From contig CAJNDS010002723.1 in NCBI GenBank assembly GCA_905221605.1, positions 973,316-1,037,315 of the forward strand: 64,000 bases of DNA. Reading direction: 5' to 3'. Position 1 is the stretch's first letter. Every line of letters starts with the position of its first letter. This document shows positions 1 to 10,363 of the stretch, in pieces. The DNA comes from Symbiodinium natans. Its lineage: Eukaryota; Sar; Dinophyceae; Suessiales; Symbiodiniaceae. The translations under genes were made by a program, and so were the position numbers. The notes below the pieces were generated by a model. The model was not told the origin of the DNA. It worked only from the letters and a program-made list of their open reading frames with translations, and searched no databases.

Positions 1-1145
1 TTTAAATATGGTTGCTGGGCTACCAGGTGAACATGGGGATAGAGACCGCTTTCGGCCTTTACGAGGCGATGACCAGTCTACGCTCCCCTCGCCCACGGAA
101 GCAAACTCGCAATACGATGAAGGATGCTTGCCTCTAGCTTTTTTGACATGTGTGTTGGAGATTTCGTGTGTTCTTGCCGGGCGAAATGGTCAGAGCTGCA
201 GGAAGTTTGAGAAGTGCTGAGTCTTAGCTGTTTGCATCTTCTACTGGTAGTCATTCCGTGGTGGTTACTTGTCTCGAACTCATTCCCTCAAGGTTCTTCG
301 AGTATGCCAGTCCAGTCGGCGCACCAGGAGCAGGGCAGGGGACTTGAAATAATTACCAGCCCCGCAATCACAGCAAGACCCCAAGCAAACCCTAAACCCG
401 CGGGGGGCGGGGGGTATAGGGTTTAATTCGGGCCTAGGGTTTAGTGTTTGAGGTTTAGGGTTTAGGGTGCGTTGAGTCTCTGGGGAGACTCGCTTCGGTT
501 GAGCACCCCACGGCAAGGGGAGTGCGAGCAACTTGGAGGGCTTCTAAGGTTTGGGGTTACGGGTTTAGGGTTTATGGTTCAGGGTTTAGGGTGGTGGTCG
601 TCGGAAGGTTGTTGGCGACGTCTTTCCCGTGTGGTATGTGGGGAGCTCCCTTTGTTGGTGTTGGATTGCATAGCGAATTTCTGAGCTTTGACAAACAGCT
701 CGTCGCCTGCAGCTGTCGTCTAGCAGGGCCTAAACCTGGCTAAGCCCGAAGCCCTAAACCCCAAACCCCAAATTACTAAACCCTAAACCCTAAACCCCAA
801 ATTACTAAACCCTAAATTACTGAACCCTAAATCCTAAACCCTAAACCCTAAAAGCCCTAAACCCCAGGAGCCCTCGATGCTGACGCAGTCCACGCAGGAT
901 CTGGAGCAGGTTTGGGGGCCTCATGGGATCGGCTGTAGCTACCGGAAGGTTTCTTTTTGGGCTCGTTTCCAAGGACGTTGGGGTTTAGGGTTTAAGGTTT
1001 AGGGTTTAGGGTTTAGGGTTGAGCCGCTAATTTAGCCACTAACAAGGGTACCACATGCGGAGCCTTTAGGGAAGCTTTTAGGGCTTAGGGATTCGGATGT
1101 GCATGCGATTCTAGGCCCAAAAAGTGTTGAGGGTTTAGGGTTTTG

Positions 1146-1288
1146 GAAGAAAACCCTAAACCCCAAACCCTAAACCCTAAACTCGAAACCCTAAACCCTG
1201 AACCCTAAACCCTAAACCCTAAGCCCTAAACCCTAAACCCTAAATCCTAAACCCTAAACCCTAAATCCTAAACCCTAAACCCTAAACC
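1146..1288 (-). repeat. Interstitial telomeric array, CCCTAAA orientation, degenerate
   Basis: About twenty CCCTAAA-type units with scattered substitutions (CCCCAAA, CTCGAAA, CCCTGAA, ATCCTAA). The divergence between units shows an old interstitial array rather than an active chromosome end. Confidence 0.9.
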
Positions 1289-1370
1289 GAATCTTAGGGC
1301 TTCAGGTGCCGGGTGTCCCATCACTTTCCCATCCCACCAGGGCTCCCGGGGTCGATGATTCACTTGCAGC

Positions 1371-1470
1371 TTAGGGTTTAGGGTTTAGGGTTTAGGGTTT
1401 AGGGTTTGGGGTTTGGGGTTTGGGGTTTAGGGTTTAGGGTTTGGGGTGTAGGGTGTAGGGTGTAGGGTTT
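1371..1470 (+). repeat. Interstitial telomeric array with TTTGGGG and GTGTAGG variants
   Basis: Perfect TTTAGGG units give way to blocks of TTTGGGG and then GTGTAGG. Variants are grouped in runs of three, which suggests local duplication of mutated units by slippage or unequal exchange. Confidence 0.85.
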
Positions 1471-2006
1471 AAAGAACCCCAATTCTAAGTCTACTCATAG
1501 CCTACTTAGGGGGCTTATAAGTGTTGTTGTAGTTGGGCCTTAGAGGTACCCTGAACCTCCAAGTGCTCCCTCCTCACAACAGAAGCGGCTCCAGGACTTG
1601 AAGAAGCCAAAGCACCCCAATTTGGGGTTTGGGGTTTAGGGTTTGGGGTTTAGGGTTTAGGGTTTAGGGTCTTGGGGTCTAGAAGATTGATGGACAACTC
1701 GTCAGGCAACCCCGAGGTGGATTTCAGAAGGTGCTCTTTGGCATAGGTGCTCTGCAGAACGTCAGGTCATGGATTCCGAACCCCAAACCCTAAACCCTAA
1801 ACCCCCTTCGCAAGACCGGCCAATTTCGGGGTCCCCCTTTGTAGAGAGGACCCCATGAGTTAGACGACCTCAAAGCTTCCAACCGGTTGACTTGGAATCA
1901 TCTGCAGAGGTCTGCGGGCACCTATTCCATATGTAACAAGGCGTAGAAATTGAACTGCGGGCACCTATTCCACATGCAACCAGGCGAAAAAAAATGAGTT
2001 TTGAAA

Positions 2007-2008
<2 letters not shown>

Positions 2009-2040
<32 letters not shown>
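2009..2040. repeat. Poly-C homopolymer of about 32 bases
   Basis: A single uninterrupted C run. Glycine-rich or proline-rich frames across it are artefacts. Its exact length is doubtful in any assembly. Confidence 0.85.
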
Positions 2041-2705
2041 AGCAAACGAAGTCAAGGTGGGCAACACTCTGGACTTCTCGAACTTCAAGGCTTCCGGATG
2101 ATTCGGGGACCCAGAGACCACTACCCATTAATAGTTGAGGGCATCGATTAGCACCCCCCACGAGCCTACTGTCTCGTGGCTGTTTTCAGGTGTAATTCTG
2201 TATTGAAGGGCGAGATCAAAGCTCACACCCAACCCGAAGCCCCGGCCCTACAAACCCTAAATTAACTCTATAACCCTTTAGGGTTTAGGGTTTAGGGGCT
2301 ACAAACCCTGTTTGGAACTAACTTCCTTCCGTCAACCTCGGCCAGTGCAACCGTCCCTTCGCCCAAAACCCTCGGAATCAGGCCTACACATGTAAGAGGC
2401 TCTAGCCTACTTCCGCAAGAAAAGGGGAAGTCTACCAGATCTAGATCCGATGCCTGGTTGAAAGGGCCCTTTGACCAGATGAACTGCTATCCCACCCCTG
2501 GAACCCTGAAGTTTTTGTGTTCAATGAACAGCCCTGAGAGTACTCACGAGAGATGCCCTGTAATGTCAACCTGCACTTGGCCCATCGTAAAATCTGACCT
2601 CTACCCCCGTAAACGCATGCGGAACGGGTGGTGAAAAACACCTGAACCCCCTTCCTTTGCAGGGAGTGCTTGCAGAAGCCCTAGACCATAAACCTTACAA
2701 ACCTT

Positions 2706-2815
2706 GGCAGCCCCGTGGTGCCCTTTACCCTCTTTTTTGGTTCCCTTCTAAAGATTCTAAGTAAGCAACCAAAAAAGAAGGGGCACCCTGACTCTAGGAT
2801 GGCTACTGGGCTACC
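2706..2815 (+). mobile_element. Hairpin element, family E copy without telomeric insert (E1)
   Basis: The ends are an imperfect inverted repeat: GGCAGCCCCGTGGTG at the left and CTACTGGGCTACC at the right. The interior has GGTTCCCTTCTAAAG and AAGGGGCACC. Copies at 37841-37992 and 38225-38320 share these landmarks but carry TTTAGGG units between GGTTC and CCCTT, which E1 lacks. No ORF is expected; the size and inverted ends are MITE-like. Confidence 0.55.
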
Positions 2816-3055
2816 ACGAATCCCCAAACTCGAAAAAGCGGTTCAGGACCTGTACTTCAAGAACCGGCGATCCAAGCAAGAGGACCGGTCTTCTGGTCTC
2901 TCGCTGTTTGGGGTTGAGGGTTTATTTAGGGTTTAGGGTTTAGGGTTTAGGGTTTAGGGTGTAGGGTTTCGGACATCTCAAAATTCAAGAGCCCAAGGCC
3001 GACTTCGTTGTAGGCCATGGCCAGAAGACTCCGAGGATTCGAAACCTGCAGCAAG

Positions 3056-3187
3056 GTAGGGTTTAGGGTTTAGGGTTTAGGGTTTAGGGTTTAGGGTTTA
3101 GGGTTTAGGGTTTAGGGTTTAGGGTTTAGGGTTTAGGGTTTAGGGTTTAGGGTTTAGGGTTTAGGGTTTAGGGTTTAGGGTTTAGGG
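3056..3187 (+). repeat. Near-perfect interstitial TTTAGGG array
   Basis: About nineteen consecutive perfect TTTAGGG units. This homogeneity contrasts with the degenerate arrays nearby and suggests recent addition or expansion. Confidence 0.97.
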
Positions 3188-3356
3188 TCCTCTGGGTTAA
3201 GTTACTCTAAGAAATATTTAACATATCCCTCGGACATACCCTTAAAAAAATTAAGGGGTATGGCAATATCCTCCCTTAGACTTCCTTACAGTTTCCTTTT
3301 ATAGGTTAAGGGGTATGGGTTTGGGGTGTGGTGCATCATTCTTAGACTTACAGGGC

Positions 3357-3470
3357 TTGCGATGGGTAGTCGTAAGCAGGGTTCTAAGCACCCTAAAGAA
3401 GGTTCGAGCCAGTTGTAAGTATGGTTAGCCTACTTTAACCCCACTTCTAAGTTCCCATGAACCTTTAAGT
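3357..3470 (+). mobile_element. Hairpin element, family D copy (D1)
   Basis: It runs from GATGGGTAGTCGTAAG to CTTCTAAGTTCCCATGAACC. The right half matches the family D end CCCACTTCTAAGTACCCATG and is roughly complementary to the left end. The interior has ACCCTAAAGAAGGTT, shared with other D copies. Confidence 0.5.
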
Positions 3471-3767
3471 CAGCCTGAACCCTACACCCAAAACCCAAAA
3501 AACCATCCAAAGCCCCTAAAACTGCACGCGATGCCTCGATGAGTCCCAGCGGAGCGATGTTGCGATGTCAGGTAGGCGGGTGGCGACAAAAACGACGACA
3601 CGGCAGCTCCACCCTACACCCTATCAAACCTTACAAAAAACCCTAAACCCAAATAAGACCCTGAAAACACCCTTATTGAACCCTTAACCCAACCTCAACA
3701 CAAAGCCCCCCCAACCCCCGACAAAACCCTGTGGACCCTAAACCAAAAACACTAAACCCTGAACCCT

Positions 3768-3872
3768 TGGAGGGTCAAGGGTTATAAGTACCCTTAATGA
3801 GGTTACAACCTGTCATAAGTACAGTTCCCCTGCTTCTAACCCCACTTCTACCCACGAACCTTCAAGTAAGCC
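3768..3872 (+). mobile_element. Hairpin element, family D copy (D2), diverged
   Basis: It contains GTTATAAGTACCCTTAATGA, AACCCCACTTCTACCCACG and AACCTTCAAG, all characteristic of family D. The left terminal part is degenerate. Confidence 0.45.
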
Positions 3873-4024
3873 ATCCAATCCCAAACCCTGAACCCTGAAC
3901 CCTGAACCCTAAACCCAAAACCCAGGACAGCCATCAGCTTTTGGAGGCAGTGGGCCCGGAGCTGCCGGAACCCTCCGGACACTCGGCCAGTGCGGGTTGG
4001 GATGACCTAGCCGGCTTAGGGGTT

Positions 4025-4165
4025 TAGGGCGGTTTTAGGGTTTAGGGTTTAGGGTTTAGGGTTCTAGGGTCTTAGGGTTTAGGGTTTTAGGGTTTAGGGT
4101 TTAGGGTTCTAGGGTCTTGGGGTTTAGGGTTCTAGGGTTTAGGGTTTAGGGTCTTAGGGTTTAAA
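4025..4165 (+). repeat. Degenerate interstitial TTTAGGG array
   Basis: TTTAGGG units are interrupted by TTCTAGGGTC and TTTTAGGG variants. The same variant pair recurs within the array, consistent with block duplication. Confidence 0.85.
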
Positions 4166-5614
4166 GGTTTCAGGCCTAGGGGTTGAGCGGTGTGATCCTC
4201 GAAGCCTGCTGTTAAACAGGGGTTTAAGGAAGGTCCTGGGCTTATTGGGTTTAGGGGCATTAGGGTTTAGGGTTTAGGGTGCAGCTTACGGGGGGGGTGG
4301 GGGGGGGGTGATGCACACGATTTGGGGGGGGGGGGGGGGGGTTGGCGTGTTGAGACCTGGCCCTGGAGCTGCGAGGGCTTGGGATTTAGGGTTTAGGGCT
4401 TAGGGTTTTTCAAGGTTTGCCACGACAGTCCTGTGGCTACTGCGATCTGGTTGTGACCCGAAGTTCAGAACCAAAAGCCGCCGGACCTCAACCCCTAAAC
4501 CCTAAACCCTAAACCCTATACCCTAAACCCTAAACCCTAAACCCCCCGAAGCCCCTAAACGGAAGAACCTCTGATGCCAGAGGCTTGCCGGCCGAGGGTT
4601 TGGGAGACGAAAACCTGGATGGCGTTCTCAACTCCACATTGCAGGCTTGGCTGGCGGCGTTTAGGAGGGTTTAGGGTTTGGGGTTTAGGGTTTAGGATTT
4701 AGGGTTAGGGCTCAGGGTTCATAGGGTTCATAGGGTTCAGAGGGCTCAGAGGGTTCAGAGGGTTCATAGGGTTTTGGGTGTTGGGTCTCACCTAGGTTTT
4801 GAAGTTTCAGGTTGCTTGTGGGGAGACGCGCAGTCCGGTGGTGCACCTCCCGGCGGAGGAACGAAAGCCCGTTGCAGAATTCGGGTGTGTGTATATAGAA
4901 AGGGTTATATAGGGGTTGTATAGAGGAATAAGAGTAAGGATCCCTTCTAGGGTCCCCTTACCCTTACATGGTCGAAATAGAGGGACACCAACCTAAACCA
5001 AACCGCTTGCACACCCCAAGCGCTGAAACTGAATATCTTCTCCCTTCCTAGGTAGGATAAGGGGGACCCTTAAAAGGGAACCCTTCTGAACCCTCTTCTG
5101 GCTCTCTGAAACAGGGACCTTGTTGAGAGGGTCTATAGCCCCCAGGGTCCCCCTAATCCTATCCCCTATCCCTTGGCCGCATATGAATGAAGCCTTCAAG
5201 CTCTTCGGGTTTAGGGTTTAGGGTTTACGAAGGGCCCTAAAGCCCTGAGATGTCCCTCAGCAAGACGAAGCACCTACAAAATGCCACCCTCAAGCCCTAA
5301 ACCCTGCAAGTTCTTACCCTAAACCCTAAAAGTTGTGGCCCTAATGCCTAAAACCTAAAACTTGTTGCCCTTAACCCGAAACCTTGCTGCCCTAAACCTC
5401 TACACCCTAAACGTTGTTACCCTAAACCCTAACCCTTAAACCCTGAACCCTAAACCCTAAACCCTAACCCAAAAGCTGCCACCCTGTGGCCCCCCGTTGA
5501 GGCCGCCGAAGAGCTTGTGGCCGAGGCGGCTTCTGCAGCCCTGGCCAGGGCCGGCTACACCTTGTGTCCTGCCCGATTGTGGGTTTAGCGTTTAGGAGTC
5601 AGGTTTTTTTTTTT

Positions 5615-5645
<31 letters not shown>

Positions 5646-6059
5646 TAGGGGTGAGTTTACGACCTACTGGTTCTTAGGAAGGAACGAAGGACATAAGGGT
5701 ATCTGCATATATGCAAAAATAGGGGGGAGATAGAGGATTTAATTCCGTAATTTCCTGGACTAAGAACCAGTATGACGAACAGTTCGCCTCGGCTTGGCTG
5801 GGTTCACGAAGCTTATGGCTTGGTATCTGTATTGTGTTCTGGTTGCGGAGCCCAATTTCATATCGGAAACCCTTCGATGCTGTTGGGACAAGAACGGGTG
5901 TTTTGGGGATACTGGGAACGCTAGGATGGGTTGTGGGCGTGCAACCAGCGCCCCCGGCACGACTTAGGGTTTAGGGTTCAGCCTTCAGGGTTAAGGGTCT
6001 GCAGCGGATTATCGCCTGGTGCTTGGGGTGAGAGTTATGCCCCAAGGCCCCGTCACCAC

Positions 6060-6298
6060 AAGCTGCGAGGTCGATTCCAGTGCGCAACCCTTAATTATAA
6101 ACACCCAAAGTCCGTGACCCTGAGACGTACGCCGCACGCAATGAAAACCCCCTCAAGGCTATCCGCTCCAAACTTTGCCATCTCGCACCCGTATGAAATG
6201 AACTTGCGCGTGGCTGGTGTGTTCACCTTGCACCGTGAACATCTCCGCCATATGATAATAGGAGGAGAGAGGGAGAGGGAGAGAGAGAGAGAGAGAGA
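6060..6298. other. Non-telomeric segment ending in a (GA)n microsatellite
   Basis: Telomeric repeats stop near 5990 and do not resume until about 9515. A GA-rich microsatellite at 6261-6298 abuts the spliced-leader-like sequence. A 129-codon frame crosses this stretch but its C-terminus is encoded by the microsatellite (Arg-Glu repeats), so it is not called. Confidence 0.6.
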
Positions 6299-6315
6299 AG
6301 CCATTTTGGCTCAAG
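6299..6315 (+). other. Relic dinoflagellate spliced-leader sequence
   Basis: The 17 bases AGCCATTTTGGCTCAAG equal the 3' 17 positions of the 22-nt dinoflagellate spliced leader. The expected upstream ACCGT is replaced by the GA microsatellite, so the leader is 5'-truncated. The next bases are TGTG rather than a GT splice donor, so this is not an SL RNA gene. Leaders inside genomic DNA are known in dinoflagellates as traces of trans-spliced mRNA re-inserted as cDNA. No convincing ORF follows. Confidence 0.75.
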
Positions 6316-6801
6316 TGTGACCAGGGCGTCAGCGACTTGCTTCATCATTGATTCTTGTCATGGACTCTCCTTCCATGCAACGGCGAGCGATTCGCGATGG
6401 AGTATCCCCGGTATTCCCGTCCGTTGCAACGGACGGGCCAGGACGGTAACGTGCATCCTTCCTCTTGTGACTTCTCGTAGTTCCTGTGTTGGCTCTTGAC
6501 TGCTCAGGTGGTGGAGAGGCCCTGCGCTTCTGCCCATGCTGCGTGCCGCGTGGGACCGCGAGCTACGAGCTTCCACTACCACTATAGCTGCTACTACTAC
6601 GACTGCGACGACGACGAGGACGAGTGACGAGTGAAGGCAACAACGCGGAGTGGCAGGTGCAATCGCGCCTTGTTCTTTTCACGCCTTGCTAACACATCCA
6701 GGAGCGTGACAGCTCCACAGTTCCGCTGCACCAGCCGTGCACAACAGTCCTGCAGTGCTGCAGGCAGACTACCATCAGGCAAGCCGCGTGCTTCTACCGT
6801 G
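6316..6801. other. Segment between two opposed spliced-leader relics, no recognised gene
   Basis: The only distinctive feature is a GAC/GAG-type trinucleotide tract at 6589-6622. Frames on both strands reach 70-156 codons, but none shows a known domain, and the longest minus-strand frame runs through the second leader relic. It could be a re-inserted cDNA fragment or the inside of a small element bounded by the inverted leaders. Confidence 0.4.
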
Positions 6802-6805
6802 CACA

Positions 6806-6820
6806 CTTGAGCCAAAATGC
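6806..6820 (-). other. Second relic spliced-leader-like sequence, opposite strand
   Basis: Read on the minus strand this is GCATTTTGGCTCAAG, the 3' part of the dinoflagellate leader with one C missing near its 5' side. It continues into TGTG exactly like the first copy, making an 18-bp perfect inverted repeat between 6302-6319 and 6802-6819. Confidence 0.65.
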
Positions 6821-7301
6821 ATTCATTCGCAAAGCGCAAAGAGGGGGCGGGTTGGCGAGGTGGCAACAAGGGATTTGGGAACACAGCAGTACACATGGCA
6901 AAAGCTCGTAGCAAGAGTGCCAGCCAGCGCCAACAATCACTACTAGTAACTGTCACTTTTAGATTTGGAAGGCGAGGTTCAAGATCCCGAACCGGAGCGT
7001 AGTCTTTTCGTTTTGTTTTCGTGATTTTGCAGGGCGGGGTACACAACGGGGGATCGGCGCAGGCCACAGGCTAAGCAGCGCCACCCAGACGCAGTTGAAG
7101 GTTTGGGTGCACGGCTGCGGGCTCATGAACAGCCATCTCCGTGACAGTGAAGTTTGCTGTCCTACACTTGCGACTCGTGGGGGTTGTCTTCATCTCCGAG
7201 GGGGGCTTCGGTGAACCTCGTGAACCGCGGCTGTTGGCTTCGGCGCGCGGGGGAGCCTGAGCACTGAAGGAGAGAGCGACACTCGGGGGGGCGAGGGGGC
7301 C
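6821..7301. other. Probable 5' flank of the LINE remnant
   Basis: No telomeric repeat and no supported gene. The LINE reading frame is already open at 7302 and may start further upstream, but the boundary of the element cannot be fixed by eye. Confidence 0.35.
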
Positions 7302-8093
7302 GAGACGATCCAGCAGATCCTCCACCACGCCAGGGAGAATTTCAACGTCAAGTCCGTGACAATGGCAGGGGCGCCGCAGATGCAAACGACCTTGGCTCTG
7401 GGAGTGGAAGCTTTTTCCCCTCATGGTAAGCATAAATTAGCAGGGGAACAAGACAACCAAGAAGGGCTAAGCGCAATCGACACGGTTGAGCTCATCAAGC
7501 AGACCATCAAGGGAGAGCTTAAAATCGTCTCGGAAGTCAAGACCGCGGTGGACCACGTCAAGCAAAGGATTGACAGTGTGGAGGCGGAAGTCACCAAGCA
7601 GATCGGGGGAACCATGCAACTGTTGTAGAAACTCACGGGGGCCCAGGAGCAACCGGGGAGCCACGTCGCGCGCCTTCGAGAAGATCATGAAGCCCTCAGT
7701 ATGCGCATGGAGCTCTTGGAGGGTAAGGTTGCGAACTTCTCGCCCGCGGGATCCTCAACGAGCACAGATGGCGGGGAAAAACCCCCGGCAGTGATACTGG
7801 GGGGTTGGTCAGAAGAGCAGCAAGCCGCCGTCACATTGGCGAAAGCGACAGATGTCATTCGCCAGCTCCGCGTCAACCTGGACATGGAAGAGGCATTCGT
7901 CCCGGGGATCAGAAGAGGCTACGTCATTGTGCCATTTCGCCCTCGGATGGGGGAAACACCTGAGGCCACGCGCATGCGCGTCCATGAAGGCATCGCCAAA
8001 GTCCGAGATGCAAACGTGCAGCTGGGCACGAAAGGCGACGGCGCAGCGCACGTGCTGTGGATGAGCATCTCTCAAACGGGAAAGACGGCGTAA
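7302..8093 (+). pseudogene. LINE ORF1-like region with coiled coil and in-frame TAG
   Basis: One frame runs through this stretch with a single stop, TAG at 7626-7628, and closes at 8091-8093. A possible ATG is at 7362. Before the stop the sequence is rich in Glu, Lys, Val and Ile with a heptad-like pattern (VELIKQTIKGELKIVSEVK), suggesting a coiled coil. After it come MRMELLEGKV and then a compact domain beginning VILGGW with RRGYVIVPFRP, which I judge RRM-like or nucleic-acid-binding by position. Such a region precedes the endonuclease in many LINEs and would bind element RNA. The stop makes this copy non-functional unless read through. Confidence 0.65.
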
Positions 8094-8447
8094 AGCGGCA
8101 TTTGCAGCGAAGGCCAAACGCCTCATCCTCGAGAAGGGGGGAATCAAGAACCAGCTGGAGGTGGAATGGAGAACTGGAAGCGTGTGGTACAAAGACCGCA
8201 GAGTGGCATTGTGGCATCAGCGACTACGCAAGGCCCACCGGAGTCAGAAGAGCACAAGAATGGCTGGGTCGCCCTCCGAGTCATTGGGGAGCAACTTGCG
8301 GTCCCACTTGAGACAGTCCAGCAAAGGTGGGTGGAGCTCAGCGCCGCCCTCAAGTGACAAGCAGAGTGGCTACAACTGTTTCACGATCGTCACCGTCTCG
8401 GTGGCAATGGAGCAAACATGGCGAGACCCGAAACGGTTCTCGTGATC
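8094..8447 (+). pseudogene. Frame-shifted LINE segment between ORF1-like and endonuclease regions
   Basis: Two pieces look like former coding sequence in different frames. One frame reads KRLILEKGG and VEWRTGSVWYKDRRVA up to about 8215. Another reads EHKNGWVALRVIGEQ and QRWVELSAALK and ends at 8355-8357. At least two indels are needed to join them. The mixture of Trp- and Arg-rich peptides is continuous in character with the flanking LINE parts. Confidence 0.5.
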
Positions 8448-9510
8448 ACCTGGAACGTCGCGGGGGCTCACACCGCACAAGGCGGTGGAAGTTCTGCGAG
8501 GTATCCGGGGGAGCCCTGGCTCACCCCTCAAGGAGAAGGGGAGGGCAAGCTTCGTACTGTTGCAAGAGCTCATCGTAGATGAGGGAATTCAATATCTCAA
8601 TGCTGATGGGTGGATCCTGGTCAGCGGGAAAACAAGCCGAGAATGGAGAGGAGAAGGCATTGCATTTCGCACTGGCATGGGAGTACATGAGAACTCGAAA
8701 GTGATGCATGCAGCTGTTGTCACTACCTTTGTTGCCTTCTCGGGACGGCTCCGCATCCGCCTGGCCTCTGTACACATACCACACCACGCGACCGTTCCGC
8801 AGACGGAGGAGATTCTTGCAAGCTTGGAACAAATATGGGACTATGGCAAGGTGCTGGTGGGCATAGATGCCAATAAAACCTTTTTGGCAGCAGACAGAGG
8901 AGAGCGAGCCACGTCGGCAAGAGGAGAAGCGATTTTGAACTGGATGACTCGAGGCAGAGGCAAACTTCCAGATCAATGCTTGGAAGAACCCACCCACTTT
9001 CCCTACAACCCGGCTTTTGCGCCAAGACGTTTGGACTATGTCATAGTCAGAGGGTTATCTGTGCCTGCACAGGGAGTAGTTGGTCAGCTCAGAGATGTGG
9101 CATCCTCGGACCACGAGCCGGTGACCATTGAGATCCCCTGGGCGACACCAGGACACAATACAGCAGAACCACAGTGGGGGCCCAGGAAACTGGGGGAAGC
9201 GAGCAAAGTTGAAACTTGGCTCATGAACCAAGCACCAGAAGGAGACCTGGAGCACGCCATTGCCGAGAAAGCCAAACAAATCACGATTCCGGGGAAACCC
9301 ACTTTGGCTTTCGTGGAGTCGCAGGAGCTCAAGGCCATGAGGGGGCGAGCCAAACAACTAGAAGCTGGCGATGAGAGGAGAAGCCTGTGGAAGCGAGTGT
9401 GAGAAAAAAGGATGCATGACAGTGAACATACCTTACGAAGCCAACTCCTACTCTTCTGTAGCTCATTCAAAGAAAGCCCCTTTGTACCACTCTTAGGCAA
9501 ACTACAATGA
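8448..9510 (+). pseudogene. LINE endonuclease domain (endonuclease/exonuclease/phosphatase family)
   Basis: The fold begins with TWNVAG at 8448-8465 and continues in the next frame from about 8485. Numbering residues from 8485, motifs are LLQE (catalytic Glu28), GIAFR at 58-62, LASVHIPH at 93-100, VGIDAN (Asp128, Asn130), RLDYVIV at 182-188 and SSDHEP with Asp209/His210. Together they match the metal-dependent nicking endonuclease of APE-type LINEs, which opens the target for target-primed reverse transcription. The frame meets TGA at 9400-9402, possibly a mutated Trp codon, then continues in frame to 9513. A one-base shift separates TWN from the rest. No reverse transcriptase follows. Confidence 0.85.
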
Positions 9511-9659
9511 GTAGGGTTTTGGCTTTTTAAGGGAGGGTTTAGGGGAGGAGGGTTCCTCGATGTATTCTCCTTTGGATATTAGACCCAAGGCGAATCGCTG
9601 TCAAGTGCCCCGCCCCTTGAGCCCTAGACGCAAAATCCTAAAAATTGGGGTCTCGCTTC

Positions 9660-9772
9660 GGGTTTAGGGTTTAGGGTTTAGGGTTTAGGGTTTAGGGTTT
9701 AGGGTTTAGGGTTTAGGGTTTAGGGTTTAGGGTTTAGGGTTTAGGGTTTAGGTTTAGGGTTTAGGGTTTGGG
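9660..9772 (+). repeat. Interstitial TTTAGGG array
   Basis: About sixteen units, nearly all perfect, with one TTAGG slip near the end. It begins about 150 bp after the end of the LINE remnant. Confidence 0.95.
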
Positions 9773-9867
9773 GTCACAGCGTCTTGGCAGATGTGGACCT
9801 AGGCACTTGCGGCTGAAGGCGATGCTGAGAAACGGCCCCTCAGACTTGAACTTGCTTTCCTGCTTAA

Positions 9868-9990
9868 GCTTAGGGTTTAGGGTTTAGGGTTTAGGGTTTA
9901 GGGTTTAGGGTTTAGTTTAGGGTTTAGGGTTTAGGGTTTAGGGTTTAGGGTTTAGGGTTTAGGGTTTAGGGTTTAGGGTTTAGGGTTTAG
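9868..9990 (+). repeat. Interstitial TTTAGGG array
   Basis: About seventeen units with one shortened unit (TTTAGTTTAGGG) near 9912. It directly precedes a family A hairpin element. Confidence 0.95.
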
Positions 9991-10006
9991 TCGTTGAGAC
10001 CTTCGA

Positions 10007-10109
10007 GTTGGGATGTTCCCCCTTCTACTAACAGTCCTTCATCGGGATTCTGATAGGGGGTACAATAATCCCGACTGAGGACTGTTAGTATAAGGGGGAA
10101 CATCCCAAC
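10007..10109 (+). mobile_element. Hairpin element, family A, best preserved copy (A1)
   Basis: It starts GTTGGGATGTTCCCCCTT and ends AAGGGGGAACATCCCAAC, a near-perfect terminal inverted repeat that continues inward through CTACTAACAGTCCTT. The two arms pair over about 40 bases each, leaving a loop of roughly 20 bases. There is no coding capacity. The structure is MITE-like or a mobile hairpin; at least ten relatives occur in this window. Confidence 0.8.
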
Positions 10110-10260
10110 CTTAGAGTGTCTTATTGCATATTGGAAGGGAAGTAGGGGACCAGGAACCGAAAACTAGGCCATCCTTTGAAGAGTGCTATATGGGGGTATA
10201 AGGTCCCTAATCAAACCCTGAACCCCCCAAAACCTCAACCCTAACTCCCAACTTGGGAAT

Positions 10261-10363
10261 AAGGTTCATGGGTAGTTAGAAGAGGGGTGTTACAGGTAGG
10301 CTACCTAGGGTTATAACCTTGTCTCGGGCACTTATAGAACCCCAACTGCCCATGCACCTTCAA
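10261..10363 (+). mobile_element. Hairpin element, family D copy (D3)
   Basis: The left end AAGGTTCATGGGTAGTTAGA pairs with a right end containing CAACTGCCCATGCACCTT. The interior has GGTTATAACCTTGTC, shared with the copy at 34509. Confidence 0.6.

Larger units (their letters stand above)
1..6060. other. Mosaic of interstitial telomeric repeats and short unique segments, no gene
   Basis: No supportable gene was found. TTTAGGG and CCCTAAA tracts recur every few hundred bases and switch orientation many times, for example C-rich at 1141-1290, G-rich at 1371-1470, C-rich at 4493-4545 and G-rich at 4025-4165. Between them are pieces of about 100-400 bp without recognisable coding capacity. Open frames here are short and often run through telomeric repeat, giving runs such as LNPKP or GFRV that only reflect the repeat. 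The segment at 4895-5200 is rich in GGG/CCC blocks and has partial self-complementarity. A T-run followed by a G-run lies at 5607-5645. Confidence 0.8.
7302..9513 (+). mobile_element. Decayed non-LTR retrotransposon (LINE) lacking its reverse transcriptase
   Basis: The order is a coiled-coil ORF1-like region, a domain starting ILGGW, and an apurinic-endonuclease-type domain, as in APE-class LINEs. The reading frame is broken by TAG at 7626-7628, frame steps near 8093-8130, 8210-8240 and 8456-8485, and TGA at 9400-9402. Similarity to coding sequence fades at about 9510, where telomeric-type sequence begins. The reverse transcriptase expected downstream is absent, so this is a 3'-truncated copy, the opposite of usual 5' LINE truncation. 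Both ends are uncertain. Confidence 0.8.

Noticed and set aside
6960-6996. tRNA-like B box (GGTTCAAGATCC)
   Set aside because: One base too long for a B box, no A box at a suitable distance and no cloverleaf.
6597-7067. Minus-strand 156-codon ORF
   Set aside because: It runs through the spliced-leader relic and a trinucleotide tract, with no domain and no leader-proximal start.
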